Of a DNA stretch of 64,000 nucleotides, positions 1 to 7,342 are shown one piece after another (the first letter of the stretch is position 1; the number at the start of each line of letters is the position of its first letter). The stretch lies in the NCBI RefSeq assembly GCF_000160115.1, contig NZ_GG665866.1, positions 980,825-1,044,824 of the forward strand, read 5' to 3'. This DNA comes from Shuttleworthella satelles DSM 14600. GTDB taxonomy: Bacteria > Bacillota > Clostridia > Lachnospirales > Lachnospiraceae. Both the position numbers and the translations under genes were made by a program. The notes beneath the pieces were generated by a model, which was given only the letters and a program-made list of their open reading frames with translations, ran no database searches and was not told the DNA's origin.

Positions 1-788
1 TTCCGATGATAGGCCTGAACTGCCTGATGGAGAATTCTCATCAAATATTCCGGCAAATCAAGTCCGCGCCATTCTTTTTTCATTCCTTCAATGACAGGCT
101 TTGTATAGTATCCATAGATTGCACGATCAATCTTTTTTACTCGATTGTTGCTTTTGCGCGTACTCCCGACGATATCAATCACATCGAATGTCAACTTTAT
201 ATCGGCACACCAAATTGAACCTGGGAACCAGTGCGCATAATACATCTCAGAGAGATATATTCTTTTGATTTTATCTGGCTTAATCTCTGGCAGTGAGAAA
301 GCCCGCAGGCTCTCAAACAATGGCGAAAAATCCAAAGATTGAATCCATTTAATCACCGGGGAATCATATACCGCTGCTACAGAATCGTACATTCTCTGTG
401 CAGCCAATACACTTGTTCGTAACGCATCACTTTCAATCAGGGATTTCAACCCCACAACCATAGGACTATAGTCAAAATCAATATAGAGTCGTGGTATGTT
501 TGCGAAATTCTGAATTATTTGCTGCACAGTCGGATTATGAATTTCATTGTAAAAATTTCGTTGAGCAGCAACGATTGGTTCTGTCATCTTTGTTATAGAA
601 CAAAGAGTTTCCTGCATTTTTTGTATAGCCTCTGGCTGTTGAAATAAAGGCTGATAAGCAGAATACAGTTTGTTGCTCATTCCGATACTCTTAAACAACA
701 ACGATGGTAATGCCGATACCGCTTCTTCATTATCTTCAATCTTTTCCAGAGGCTCATTATTCTTTGATTCATCGTGGGTATCGTTCAA
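1..788 (-). CDS. Unknown protein, 3' end beyond the window; coupled to DUF4391-like remnant
   Basis: A continuous minus-strand frame of 262 codons runs off the left edge without a stop. I place the start at a TTG (786-788) preceded by GGGAGG at good spacing; an in-frame TAA lies a short way upstream and no ATG intervenes. The TTG overlaps the TGA of the upstream frame (TTGA), so the two were probably translationally coupled. The N-terminus is acidic and low in complexity. The middle has repeated aromatic/Leu segments such as WIQSLDFSPLF, and the C-terminal part visible here contains YYAHWFPGSIWCADI and a basic stretch RKSNNRVKKIDR. No signal peptide or membrane helix is evident. I do not recognise the family. 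The neighbour suggests a restriction or defence-type locus, but that is inference only. Confidence 0.65.
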   Translation of the reverse strand, partial: MNDTHDESKNNEPLEKIEDNEEAVSALPSLLFKSIGMSNKLYSAYQPLFQQPEAIQKMQETLCSITKMTEPIVAAQRNFYNEIHNPTVQQIIQNFANIPRLYIDFDYSPMVVGLKSLIESDALRTSVLAAQRMYDSVAAVYDSPVIKWIQSLDFSPLFESLRAFSLPEIKPDKIKRIYLSEMYYAHWFPGSIWCADIKLTFDVIDIVGSTRKSNNRVKKIDRAIYGYYTKPVIEGMKKEWRGLDLPEYLMRILHQAVQAYHR

Positions 789-1123
789 TGAAGTCCCTCC
801 CAGTCTATTCTCAGCTTCTTAATCTCAGTCTTCAGCTCCATCTTCCGATTGAGTTGCTTCTCTTTCTTCATTTTTGCTTCCAGTACAGCAATCTGCTTTT
901 CCAGCTACTCTCGTTGTTTCTGCTGTTCGACGCTTTCCTTTAGCGTTGTATCTTCGCCGCCGGTAAGGCTGTCTCCTGCAATTTGACGGATTAAATTCTC
1001 GTATACTGAATCTATCGTCAGACCATCCAGATGCAGCGACGGTTCTTCCTCTGCGATCCTCTCTGTGCGGTAATAGCGGTTAACCTTGAATACCGCTTCA
1101 CTGGAACCGATAGCTTCTTTATC
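785..1123 (-). pseudogene. DUF4391-like protein, 5'-truncated with in-frame stop
   Basis: The frame reads VFKVNRYYRTERIAEEEPS, then LDGLTIDSVYENLIRQIAG, then a charged coiled-coil tail containing KMKKEKQLNRKMELKTEIKK. That tail resembles the C-terminus of DUF4391 proteins, small proteins often encoded next to methyltransferases and helicases of restriction-type loci; the assignment is from memory of the family. The family is roughly 220-260 residues and only about 112 codons remain. An in-frame TAG at 905-907 interrupts the tail, and a TAG (1124-1126) closes the frame upstream where the N-terminal half is missing. The gene therefore looks dead unless the TAG is read through or re-initiated past. 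It overlaps the downstream unknown gene by TTGA. Confidence 0.6.
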
Positions 1124-1126
1124 CTA

Positions 1127-1520
1127 AATTATTCATCCCAACAGGGAAAATGCGGCAGGAAGCAGCATAACTACTGTATTTGATACGATTATTTCTTTTA
1201 TCTGATAGGTGAACAAAAAAAGCTCGTATCTCTGGTAGAATGTGGTTGTCAAGATCAAAAAAAAACAAGAAAAGGAGCTCTCTGTGACCATCTTAAACAC
1301 CACAACCCTTGAAAGCAATAGGCGTGTCAAAATAAATTTTACCGGCGTCCAAGGATAACTGTGTTGACGAGTAAAAAACCAGCCGGTATTCACCGAGGTT
1401 TTTCAGATGGATCGCCTTGTCTTCCAGCCTCCGATTTCAAAGTCATCTTTTCAATGTAAAGGTAACATATAATCAGCGCATTTTGACATAAGAAAGCCCC
1501 GGGAAAAGTTAATTTTGGTG
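1127..1520. other. Insertion scar between broken operon and IS element
   Basis: This stretch holds no intact gene. It contains the IS1380-type remnant listed separately and, at 1373-1403, a hairpin AAAAACC...GGTTTTT that could terminate transcription in either direction. A minus-strand frame of 86 codons (1133-1393) has no coding character that I recognise and overlaps the remnant, so I leave it out. The base composition is more AT-rich than the core region to the right. Confidence 0.5.
1284..1358 (+). pseudogene. IS1380-family transposase, N-terminal remnant
   Basis: A GTG with a strong AAAAGGAG site upstream opens a 24-codon frame, MTILNTTTLESNRRVKINFT plus four residues, then TAA. The segment TLESNRR-KINF matches the usual beginning of IS1380-type transposases (which continue with GGDLSSDAG). 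The remaining 400 or so codons are absent, so the copy has been deleted internally. The identification rests on a short N-terminal match and is moderate. Confidence 0.5.
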
Positions 1521-1549
1521 TGCATCCCGTCAAGTAGACAATTGAAAAA
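1521..1549. repeat. Left terminal inverted repeat of the IS3-family element
   Basis: The 29 bases match the reverse complement of 3224-3252 at 20 positions without gaps, including the outer TGC, a CCC block and GTAGACA. It lies downstream of orfB. Confidence 0.75.
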
Positions 1550-1589
1550 CAAAAAAGTTTTCCTGTCCGGCATTAATGCCGGGCAGTTT

Positions 1590-2510
1590 TCATGCTGTCC
1601 CCAACAGTTTTATTTCATGGTATTCCATTGGGGTCATGACTTTCAGTTTTCTCTGTACACGTTTGCCCGTATAATAGGTCATATATTTTTCAATTGCTTT
1701 AAGAAGTTCTTCTTTCGTTCTGAACTTACGCCCATAGTACATTTCACGTTTCATGATTCCCCAGAAGCCTTCCATAGGCCCGTTATCAATACAGTGCGCC
1801 ACTCTTGACATGCTTTGAGTCATCCCTGCGTCCACGACTTTCTGTCGGAACTCTTTTGATGTGTATTGGTATCCTCTGTCACTATGAAAAATAGGGGTTG
1901 CTCCTGGAGCGCTCTCTATAGCCTTATTAAACGTTGTGAATACAAGCGAATTATCATTGTGATTGCCATAAACATAAGCAACTGGTCGCCTGTCGCACAG
2001 ATCCAGTATAACACTCAGATAAATCTTCCCTTTCCTCTCATCTTCACCGGTGCCATATTTGAATTCACTGACGTCTGTAACCCATTTTTCATTCAGTTTG
2101 TCAGAATGGAATTCCCTGTTCAAAATGTTTTCTGCTATGTATGCCGGATCAGAGGCCGGTTTTGTGCAGCAGTTATAGCGATGTTTTATGATGGAGCGGA
2201 TCTTCTTTTTTCGGCATATACGGAGAACGCGCTTGTCGTTAACACGGATATCGTAATCATGCTCCAGCGTGTCACGAATACGCCTGTATCCCATATCCGG
2301 ATGCTCCTCATGGATCTGATTCACTTTTTCGGCTATACGCTTGTTAAGAACGTCATTTTCATTATCCGGCCTGCTTTTCCATTTGTAGTATGAAGTCCTG
2401 GTGATATGCCCGAGTCTGCACAAGCGACTTACAGGATAATCCGGATGTTCCTCGATAAGCTCTTTTATTGTGATATAGATATCCAGATGCCGTGTCCGTT
2501 TCAGCGTCAC
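1590..2510 (-). CDS. IS3-family transposase OrfB (DDE integrase core)
   Basis: This is the catalytic subunit of an IS150-type transposase. An N-terminal HTH-like region with the IS3 motif HPDMGYRRIRDTL precedes an rve integrase core. The three acidic residues are visible in WVTDVSEF (D), FHSDRGYQYT (D) and IDNGPMEGFWG (E); the C-terminus ends with NRK-type KRVQRKLKVMTPMEY. Its GTG start overlaps the orfA stop as GTGA, but AGGAGG abuts the GTG too closely for good initiation. Most functional product is probably the OrfAB fusion made by a -1 frameshift at the A7 run. The frame is intact at 306 codons. Confidence 0.93.
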   Translation of the reverse strand: MTLKRTRHLDIYITIKELIEEHPDYPVSRLCRLGHITRTSYYKWKSRPDNENDVLNKRIAEKVNQIHEEHPDMGYRRIRDTLEHDYDIRVNDKRVLRICRKKKIRSIIKHRYNCCTKPASDPAYIAENILNREFHSDKLNEKWVTDVSEFKYGTGEDERKGKIYLSVILDLCDRRPVAYVYGNHNDNSLVFTTFNKAIESAPGATPIFHSDRGYQYTSKEFRQKVVDAGMTQSMSRVAHCIDNGPMEGFWGIMKREMYYGRKFRTKEELLKAIEKYMTYYTGKRVQRKLKVMTPMEYHEIKLLGTA

Positions 2511-3193
2511 CTCCTCTCGACGGCATTGAGTTTTTTTAAGAAGTTGATCTCCATTTGCTGTTGCTTGGTCTGCGCTTTAAGCAGCCTGTTTTCTGCTTGA
2601 AGTCTTTCCGTTTCGGTCAGTTCTTCCATCGGCTTGCTCCGGCCGCGGCGGTCATACAGTCCTTCAACACCTCGTTCTTCATATTTCTTTACCCAAGTAT
2701 AGACTTGGCCATAAGAACAGTCATACTCCTTTGCTGTAAGCGCATAGTTCATGGCGTTGGCAGTACAGTGCTCCACAATCGCTATTCGCTCATCCAGAGT
2801 CGTTTTCCTGCCCTTGTTATCTTTAACCATGAGATAATCACCTTTCGGACGTGATTCGGTCAATTCCTCATGGTTATTATATGCCTTCACCCAGCTTCCG
2901 ATAGTACTCGGTGCCAAAATCCCATGTTTTTTTGCAAGTGACTGCCGGGTTATTCCTCCGGCCATGTACTCCTTTACAACCATCTCCTTAAAATCTGCGG
3001 AATAGTTGCACAGATCACTGTTATGTGCTTCTAAGCCTTCCTCGCCCCATGCATCAAAGACATGCCACCAGCGTCTAATGATACTTGCCTCTATGCCATA
3101 GGTCTTTCCTAATCTCCAAAAAGATACTCCCTGCTCCTCATGTTCTTTCAATACCTTAAGCTTGAATTCTTTCGTGTACTTCCTTCTCGACAT
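2507..3193 (-). CDS. IS3-family transposase OrfA (helix-turn-helix)
   Basis: This is the DNA-binding subunit, 228 residues. It begins MSRRKYTKEFKLKVLKEHEE, which is the usual HTH start; two further HTH-like blocks follow (SADFKEMVVKEYMAGGITRQ and LDERIAIVEHC...YALTAKEYDCS). A C-terminal leucine-zipper-like coiled coil (ENRLLKAQTKQQQMEINFLKK) probably mediates multimerisation. I chose the ATG at 3191-3193 because GAGGAG precedes it; the ATG at 3232 lies within the terminal repeat. Near its 3' end the message reads TTA AAA AAA C, a -1 slippage site into orfB. Confidence 0.9.
   Translation of the reverse strand: MSRRKYTKEFKLKVLKEHEEQGVSFWRLGKTYGIEASIIRRWWHVFDAWGEEGLEAHNSDLCNYSADFKEMVVKEYMAGGITRQSLAKKHGILAPSTIGSWVKAYNNHEELTESRPKGDYLMVKDNKGRKTTLDERIAIVEHCTANAMNYALTAKEYDCSYGQVYTWVKKYEERGVEGLYDRRGRSKPMEELTETERLQAENRLLKAQTKQQQMEINFLKKLNAVERR
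2531..2537 (-). other. Programmed -1 frameshift site (A7) for OrfAB
   Basis: On the coding strand seven A residues follow TT and precede CTCAATGCC. A -1 slip moves the ribosome from the orfA frame into the open orfB frame with no intervening stop, giving the OrfAB fusion transposase typical of IS3 elements. The site is 22 nt before the orfA stop. Confidence 0.75.
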
Positions 3194-3223
3194 GACAATG
3201 CTCCTCATATGGTGGATTTTGGA

Positions 3224-3252
3224 TATTTCCAATGTCTACCATATGGGGAGCA
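3224..3252. repeat. Right terminal inverted repeat of the IS3-family element
   Basis: This is the partner of 1521-1549, upstream of orfA. An upstream in-frame ATG of orfA at 3232 lies inside this repeat, which argues for the internal start used for orfA. Confidence 0.75.
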
Positions 3253-3395
3253 TATCATTGTGTCGGACTTACAGCGGTTTTTCCTATTCCTGATTCAGGA
3301 ATACTCACAGCGCGTATTTCATGGTCTGTGACAGCAAATGCATGTGAAGCCTTATTCCATTGCCTTGTCATGGGAAAGGGCCTGGGAGATCAGGA

Positions 3396-4781
3396 CTACA
3401 CAAGCAGGAGCTTCTGCTCGTGGATCCGGGGGATCCTTTGCCTGCACTTCAGCTGCATCTGTGTGCAGTAGATCTCTTCGGCCAGAAGATCCATCTGGTA
3501 GTTGCGTGAGATGGCCCGGGTCAGCAGGGGATTCTGTTCGGATGCAAGCATTTTTCTGTAATCGGAGTGGCGCACGAGGAGAGGACGGCTTGCCCTTTGC
3601 CCAAGCTGGCCTAGCATTGGCCCTGCGTCTTCTCGAAGACCGATGACCTGCAGATAGGGGATGGATCCGACTTCCTCCAGAAGCTTTTTGTCCTCAGACT
3701 GATAGTCCAGAAGAAGATGACAGAGGGCGCGGCAGATACGGCCGCCGGTGTAGGATTTGTTCGAGATCATGTCCTCGACAAAGCTGCGAAGGCCACGGAA
3801 CTGTCCCGCCCGCGCCATGATCCTCGCGCAAAGCTCATTGTCCAGATCCAGAATCTCTCTTTTACCGGATGGACTTTGAAGCCGGCTGATCAGACAGGCG
3901 TACGCGGAGTCGAGATCCCCGGGAAGCAGATAGCGCTGGTTCTCGATGCGGTCAATACATATTTCGGCAGCCAAAGGCGGCATCTGCGAGCGAAGAAAGT
4001 GAAAATCAGAGAGCCTGGACCGTATAGCGCTGGCGGACGCGGTACCTGTGGGCGAGACATCCCTGCCGTGGTAGTCGCTGTCGCGTTTGATCAGGGCAAG
4101 ATTCCAGGAAAGCTTCTCTTCCTCAATCGCGGCCAAATAGTCAATGGCCAGAGTGTTGTTTGGCGAGGAGAGTATTTGCTCGATTTGATCGACGGACAGA
4201 GGAGAAGAAAGAGAGCCTGATGCTTTTTTGGCATGTGATTGAGAGCAGAGATCCCGATAGAGGGCCTCGGCGATCAGTCTGCGGGACGCTTTCGGGTAAC
4301 TGATTCCCTCCTGAAGTTTTTTCTGAAGCTCGAAAGAGAGGAGCTCCGCCGTATCGCCGGGGGCAGATGATCGATCAGTCCCTTCTGCGCGTCCGGAACA
4401 GGGCCGGGTATGGGGGCTGAGGAGTCGCTCATAGTGGGCTGCCCTGCGCAGGAGAGCCATATCTTCGGTCTCAGCCCCGAAGAGAAGGGTGTCGACCAGA
4501 CCGCTGGCGGCCAGCAGGCGGACACCGGCGCGCGCGTAATCGACAGACGCGGAGCTGGCATAGAGGCCGGGGAGCATGAGAATCAGATCGGCGCCCCCGG
4601 CAAGGGCCATATGAGCCCGGTCGCGAACCGGCAGAAGGGCCGGTTCTCCGCGCTGGGTAAAGAAGCCGCTCATGGCAACCAGGACGCGGTCGGCGCCGAG
4701 GACCTCTCTGGCGTAATGGATCTGCCTGAGATGGCCCCTGTGAAAGGGATTGTATTCCGCTATGATGCCGACTGTTCGCAT
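3396..4781 (-). CDS. tmcAL: tRNA(Met) cytidine acetate ligase TmcAL (YlbM)
   Basis: The enzyme uses acetate and ATP to form N4-acetylcytidine at the wobble C34 of elongator tRNA-Met, through acetyl-AMP. The N-terminus reads MRTVGIIAEYNPFHRGHLRQ, with the nucleotidyltransferase HxGH motif at HRGH; SGFFTQRGEPA and the LPGLYASSAS region follow, as expected. The length is 461 residues, slightly above the usual 400 or so, with an inserted low-complexity stretch near residues 130-160. I chose the ATG at 4779-4781 (AGAGGAT upstream) over an earlier in-frame codon. It is transcribed away from ackA. The 143 bases between its stop and the IS end (3253-3395) hold nothing I can identify. Confidence 0.93.
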   Translation of the reverse strand: MRTVGIIAEYNPFHRGHLRQIHYAREVLGADRVLVAMSGFFTQRGEPALLPVRDRAHMALAGGADLILMLPGLYASSASVDYARAGVRLLAASGLVDTLLFGAETEDMALLRRAAHYERLLSPHTRPCSGRAEGTDRSSAPGDTAELLSFELQKKLQEGISYPKASRRLIAEALYRDLCSQSHAKKASGSLSSPLSVDQIEQILSSPNNTLAIDYLAAIEEEKLSWNLALIKRDSDYHGRDVSPTGTASASAIRSRLSDFHFLRSQMPPLAAEICIDRIENQRYLLPGDLDSAYACLISRLQSPSGKREILDLDNELCARIMARAGQFRGLRSFVEDMISNKSYTGGRICRALCHLLLDYQSEDKKLLEEVGSIPYLQVIGLREDAGPMLGQLGQRASRPLLVRHSDYRKMLASEQNPLLTRAISRNYQMDLLAEEIYCTQMQLKCRQRIPRIHEQKLLLV

Positions 4782-4822
4782 AGAGTATCCTCTTCTCACC
4801 ATCCGCCCCTTCAATTCCTGTC

Positions 4823-4851
4823 TTGTTCCACTTTTTCCACCAGTATATAAT
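4823..4851 (+). promoter_or_regulatory. Sigma-A promoter for ackA
   Basis: TTGTTC and TATAAT are separated by 17 bp, leaving a leader of about 45 bases with a GC-rich hairpin (GGGGTC...GGCCCC) before the ackA ribosome binding site AAGGAGAG. Confidence 0.75.
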
Positions 4852-4904
4852 GATGTAATGGCGGGGTCAAAACCGGCCCCGGAGGACAGAACAAGGAGAG
4901 TAAG

Positions 4905-6095
4905 ATGAATATTTTGGTGATTAACTGTGGAAGCTCATCTCTGAAGTATCAGGTGATCGACTCCGAGACAGAGCTGGTTAAGGCCAAGGGACTCTGCGAG
5001 CGCATTGGCATTGACGGCCATTTCTCGTATAAGCCCGAGGGGGGGATCAAGGAAGAGGCTGACGCGCCTATGCCCAGCCATACCGAGGCGGTACAGATGG
5101 TCCTTGACGCTTTAACCAACGCTAAGACCGGAGTCTTAAAGAGTCTGGACGAGATCGACGCGATTGGCCATCGCGTGGTCCACGGGGGTGAGAAGTTCAC
5201 CGGGTCTGTGTTGATTACAGATGAGGTGATCCGGGGGATTGAGGAAGAATCCGACCTGGCCCCCCTTCATAATCCGGCCAATATTATCGGCATCAATGCC
5301 TGCAGGCAGTTGATGCCCAATGTTCCTATGGTCGCTGTATTCGACACGGCTTTTCACCAGTCCATGCCCAAGAAGGCCTATACCTATGCCCTTCCCTATG
5401 AGTACTATGAGAAGTACAAGGTCCGCCGCTATGGCTTCCACGGAACATCCCACAGCTTCGTGTCCAGACATGGCGCAGAGCTCGCGCATCTTGATTACGG
5501 GAATTCCAAGATTATTGTCTGCCATCTCGGCAATGGAGCCTCTGTCACCGCCGTCAAAAACGGCGAATCCATTGATACCTCCATGGGACTGACCCCCCTG
5601 GAGGGGCTGGTGATGGGGACCAGGACCGGCGATATTGACGCTTCGGTTGTCGAGTACCTCTGCAAGAAGGAGGGACTGACCGTGGAGGAGGTCCTCAACA
5701 TTTTCAACAAGAAGTCCGGGCTGGCCGGGGTCTCCGGGGTCTCCTCGGATTTCCGCGATCTCTTTTCCGCCAGTGAAGAGGGAGATGAGAGGGCCGGCCT
5801 TGCTCTGGATATGTTCTTTTACCGGACTGCCAAGTACATCGGCGCTTATGCCGCGGCCATGAATGGCGTCGATCTGATCTGTTTCACCGCGGGTCTAGGA
5901 GAGAATTCCGGTCCGGCCCGGGCCAGGATTCTGGACTATCTGACCTTTATGGGTGTGAAGGTTGACCAGGAGGCCAACATGGCGGCTTCAGGCGTCGATG
6001 CCAGAATCTCTGCCGATGATTCCAGGGTCATGGTCTATGCGGTTCCCACCAATGAAGAGCTGGCCATTGCCCGCGAAACGATCGCGTTGCTTTGA
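4905..6095 (+). CDS. ackA: Acetate kinase
   Basis: AckA interconverts acetyl phosphate + ADP and acetate + ATP, the ATP-yielding end of mixed-acid fermentation in the cytosol. The sequence starts MNILVINCGSSSLKYQ (phosphate-binding loop), then has HRVVHGG (substrate arginine), VFDTAFH (catalytic Asp), RRYGFHGTSH, HLGNGASV and GLTPLEGLVMGTRTGDID, ending with NEELAIARET. At 396 residues it is full length. It follows AAGGAG at normal spacing. A phosphotransacetylase gene, often adjacent, is not present here. ackA is monocistronic in this window; the next gene has its own promoter. Confidence 0.97.
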   Translation: MNILVINCGSSSLKYQVIDSETELVKAKGLCERIGIDGHFSYKPEGGIKEEADAPMPSHTEAVQMVLDALTNAKTGVLKSLDEIDAIGHRVVHGGEKFTGSVLITDEVIRGIEEESDLAPLHNPANIIGINACRQLMPNVPMVAVFDTAFHQSMPKKAYTYALPYEYYEKYKVRRYGFHGTSHSFVSRHGAELAHLDYGNSKIIVCHLGNGASVTAVKNGESIDTSMGLTPLEGLVMGTRTGDIDASVVEYLCKKEGLTVEEVLNIFNKKSGLAGVSGVSSDFRDLFSASEEGDERAGLALDMFFYRTAKYIGAYAAAMNGVDLICFTAGLGENSGPARARILDYLTFMGVKVDQEANMAASGVDARISADDSRVMVYAVPTNEELAIARETIALL

Positions 6096-6211
6096 GCTCT
6101 GCTCTGATCTGACCTGTCCCGGTTAGCTGACCCGGCCTCCTTGCGGCCGCAGTGGCTGATACCTGGTGCGCGCGGCGCACACGGTTGCGAGCGGTAAAAG
6201 CAGGATTTTCA

Positions 6212-6240
6212 TTGACAGGGCAGATCCGGGTATGTATAAT
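6212..6240 (+). promoter_or_regulatory. Consensus sigma-A promoter for yceD-rpmF
   Basis: TTGACA and TATAAT match both hexamers perfectly with a 17 bp spacer, and the start codon of yceD is 26 bp downstream. It is the strongest promoter in the window, in keeping with ribosomal protein output. Confidence 0.88.
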
Positions 6241-6266
6241 ATTTCGAGTGTGAATGGGAGCGGCCT

Positions 6267-6800
6267 ATGATAATTGACCTTGCGGAATCTCTCTCCAAGC
6301 GTAATTTCTCCGAAGATGTTACGGTCTCCTTCGACAGAGATGTCCTGCATATCATGTCTGAGGACTATCCTATTCTCAAAAAGGAGCCATTCGAGTTTCA
6401 TTTTGTCAATGAAGAGAACAGACGACTGTATGTTCACGCTGAAGGTGAGCTGCAGGTCGCGATTCCATGTGACAGATGCCTGAGGAGGACGCGGGTGCCC
6501 TTTTCACTGGTTATTGATCGCATCCTGCGTTTATCGGACGGGATGATTGTGATTCCAGAAGAAGAGAGCGACACGCTTGCTTATCCGGCGGATGGATACA
6601 GCATTGATTGCGACATACTTGTTTTCGATGAAATTATGGTCAATTGGCCGGCGAAGGTTCTCTGCCGAGATGACTGCAAGGGTTTGTGCCCGGTCTGCGG
6701 TCAGAATCTCAATGATAAAGACTGCGGGCATGACCGATTTGTGCCGGATCCGAGAATGGCAGGGATCCAGGATCTGTTTCAGAATTTTAAGGAGGTGTAA
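6267..6800 (+). CDS. yceD: DUF177 / YceD family protein
   Basis: YceD-family proteins are small, zinc-ribbon-like and almost always encoded directly before rpmF; in E. coli and plants they affect 23S rRNA accumulation. This copy has 177 residues, with cysteine pairs in CDRCLRR (middle) and CRDDCKGLCPVCG (C-terminus), then DCGHD. The rpmF ribosome binding site AAGGAGG overlaps its last codons, so the two are co-translated from the promoter at 6212. The biochemical role in Firmicutes is not firmly established. Confidence 0.88.
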   Translation: MIIDLAESLSKRNFSEDVTVSFDRDVLHIMSEDYPILKKEPFEFHFVNEENRRLYVHAEGELQVAIPCDRCLRRTRVPFSLVIDRILRLSDGMIVIPEEESDTLAYPADGYSIDCDILVFDEIMVNWPAKVLCRDDCKGLCPVCGQNLNDKDCGHDRFVPDPRMAGIQDLFQNFKEV

Positions 6801-6802
6801 TC

Positions 6803-6982
6803 ATGTCTATCTGTCCTAAGAATAAGTCTTCTAAGGGAAGAAGAGATCGCAGAAGAGCGAACTGGAAGATGAGTGCTCCCACACTCGTTCGCTGCAGCAA
6901 GTGCGGTGAGCTTATGGTTCCCCACAGAGTTTGCAAGTCATGCGGTTCTTACAACAAGCGTGAGATCATTGCTCAGGCTTAA
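6803..6982 (+). CDS. rpmF: 50S ribosomal protein L32
   Basis: This short gene encodes 59 residues beginning MSICPKNKSSKGRRDRRRA, the typical basic L32 N-terminus. A zinc-ribbon follows with CSKCGE and CKSCGS, i.e. the four-cysteine (zinc-binding) form of L32. It follows yceD by two bases with AAGGAGGTG as ribosome binding site, and a strong terminator lies 18 bp after the stop. Confidence 0.97.
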   Translation: MSICPKNKSSKGRRDRRRANWKMSAPTLVRCSKCGELMVPHRVCKSCGSYNKREIIAQA

Positions 6983-7000
6983 TCAGAAGAAACGAGATCG

Positions 7001-7030
7001 GCCCGGCGGGAAATCCGCCGGGCTTTTCTT
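7001..7030 (+). terminator. Intrinsic terminator after rpmF
   Basis: A perfect 9 bp GC stem (GCCCGGCGG / CCGCCGGGC) with a 5-base loop is followed by TTTTCTT. It separates yceD-rpmF from plsX. Confidence 0.88.
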
Positions 7031-7342
7031 AACCGTCTGTTTCTTTGCGCTCTATGCTTTTAAAAGAATGCCGACGGAAATTGAAAGATTTTGTAAGGGA
7101 GGATTCAAAAGCCGCGGCAGGCAGGTGGACCCAAAGCCGCTTTCTTGCGCGGAAAGTTTCGATATAGTAGACTTAATCAGAATCCTCCGCAGATGTCTGA
7201 TTTTCGACAATGAATGCCCGGGAAGCCTACAGACATCATATGCGGGAGAGATCTTCGCAGGGGATGATGCTCAGCAAATTTGACAGCTTTCAACAATGAA
7301 GAAGATCCGGCATATGCGTTCGTTTTCAGCCGGGGAGGAGAT
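7031..7342. other. Intergenic region upstream of plsX
   Basis: No gene is visible. A TTGACA occurs at 7280-7285, but no fitting -10 box follows at 16-18 bp; TATAGT at about 7163 lacks a good -35. I found no clear palindromic operator such as a FapR box. The plsX promoter is presumably here but cannot be fixed by eye. Confidence 0.4.

Larger units (their letters stand above)
1521..3252 (-). mobile_element. IS3-family (IS150 group) insertion sequence, complete
   Basis: The element is about 1.73 kb and carries orfA and orfB on the minus strand. The ends are imperfect inverted repeats beginning TGCATCCC (left) and TGCTCCCC (right, reverse complement), with a conserved inner GTAGACA; TG...CA termini are normal for IS3 elements. 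The three bases flanking each end (gtg and tat) do not match, so no target-site duplication is visible. That fits a rearrangement or adjacent deletion after insertion. The element separates the broken defence-like locus from the core chromosome. Confidence 0.85.

Noticed and set aside
1133-1393. Minus-strand frame of 86 codons
   Set aside because: No recognisable domain, no good ribosome binding site, and it overlaps the IS1380 remnant on the other strand.
1866-2393. Plus-strand frame of 175 codons opposite the transposase
   Set aside because: It is antisense to the conserved DDE core of orfB and has no coding features of its own.
6161-6185. Palindromic GTGCGC/GCGCAC as ackA terminator
   Set aside because: The loop is only three bases and no T-run follows.
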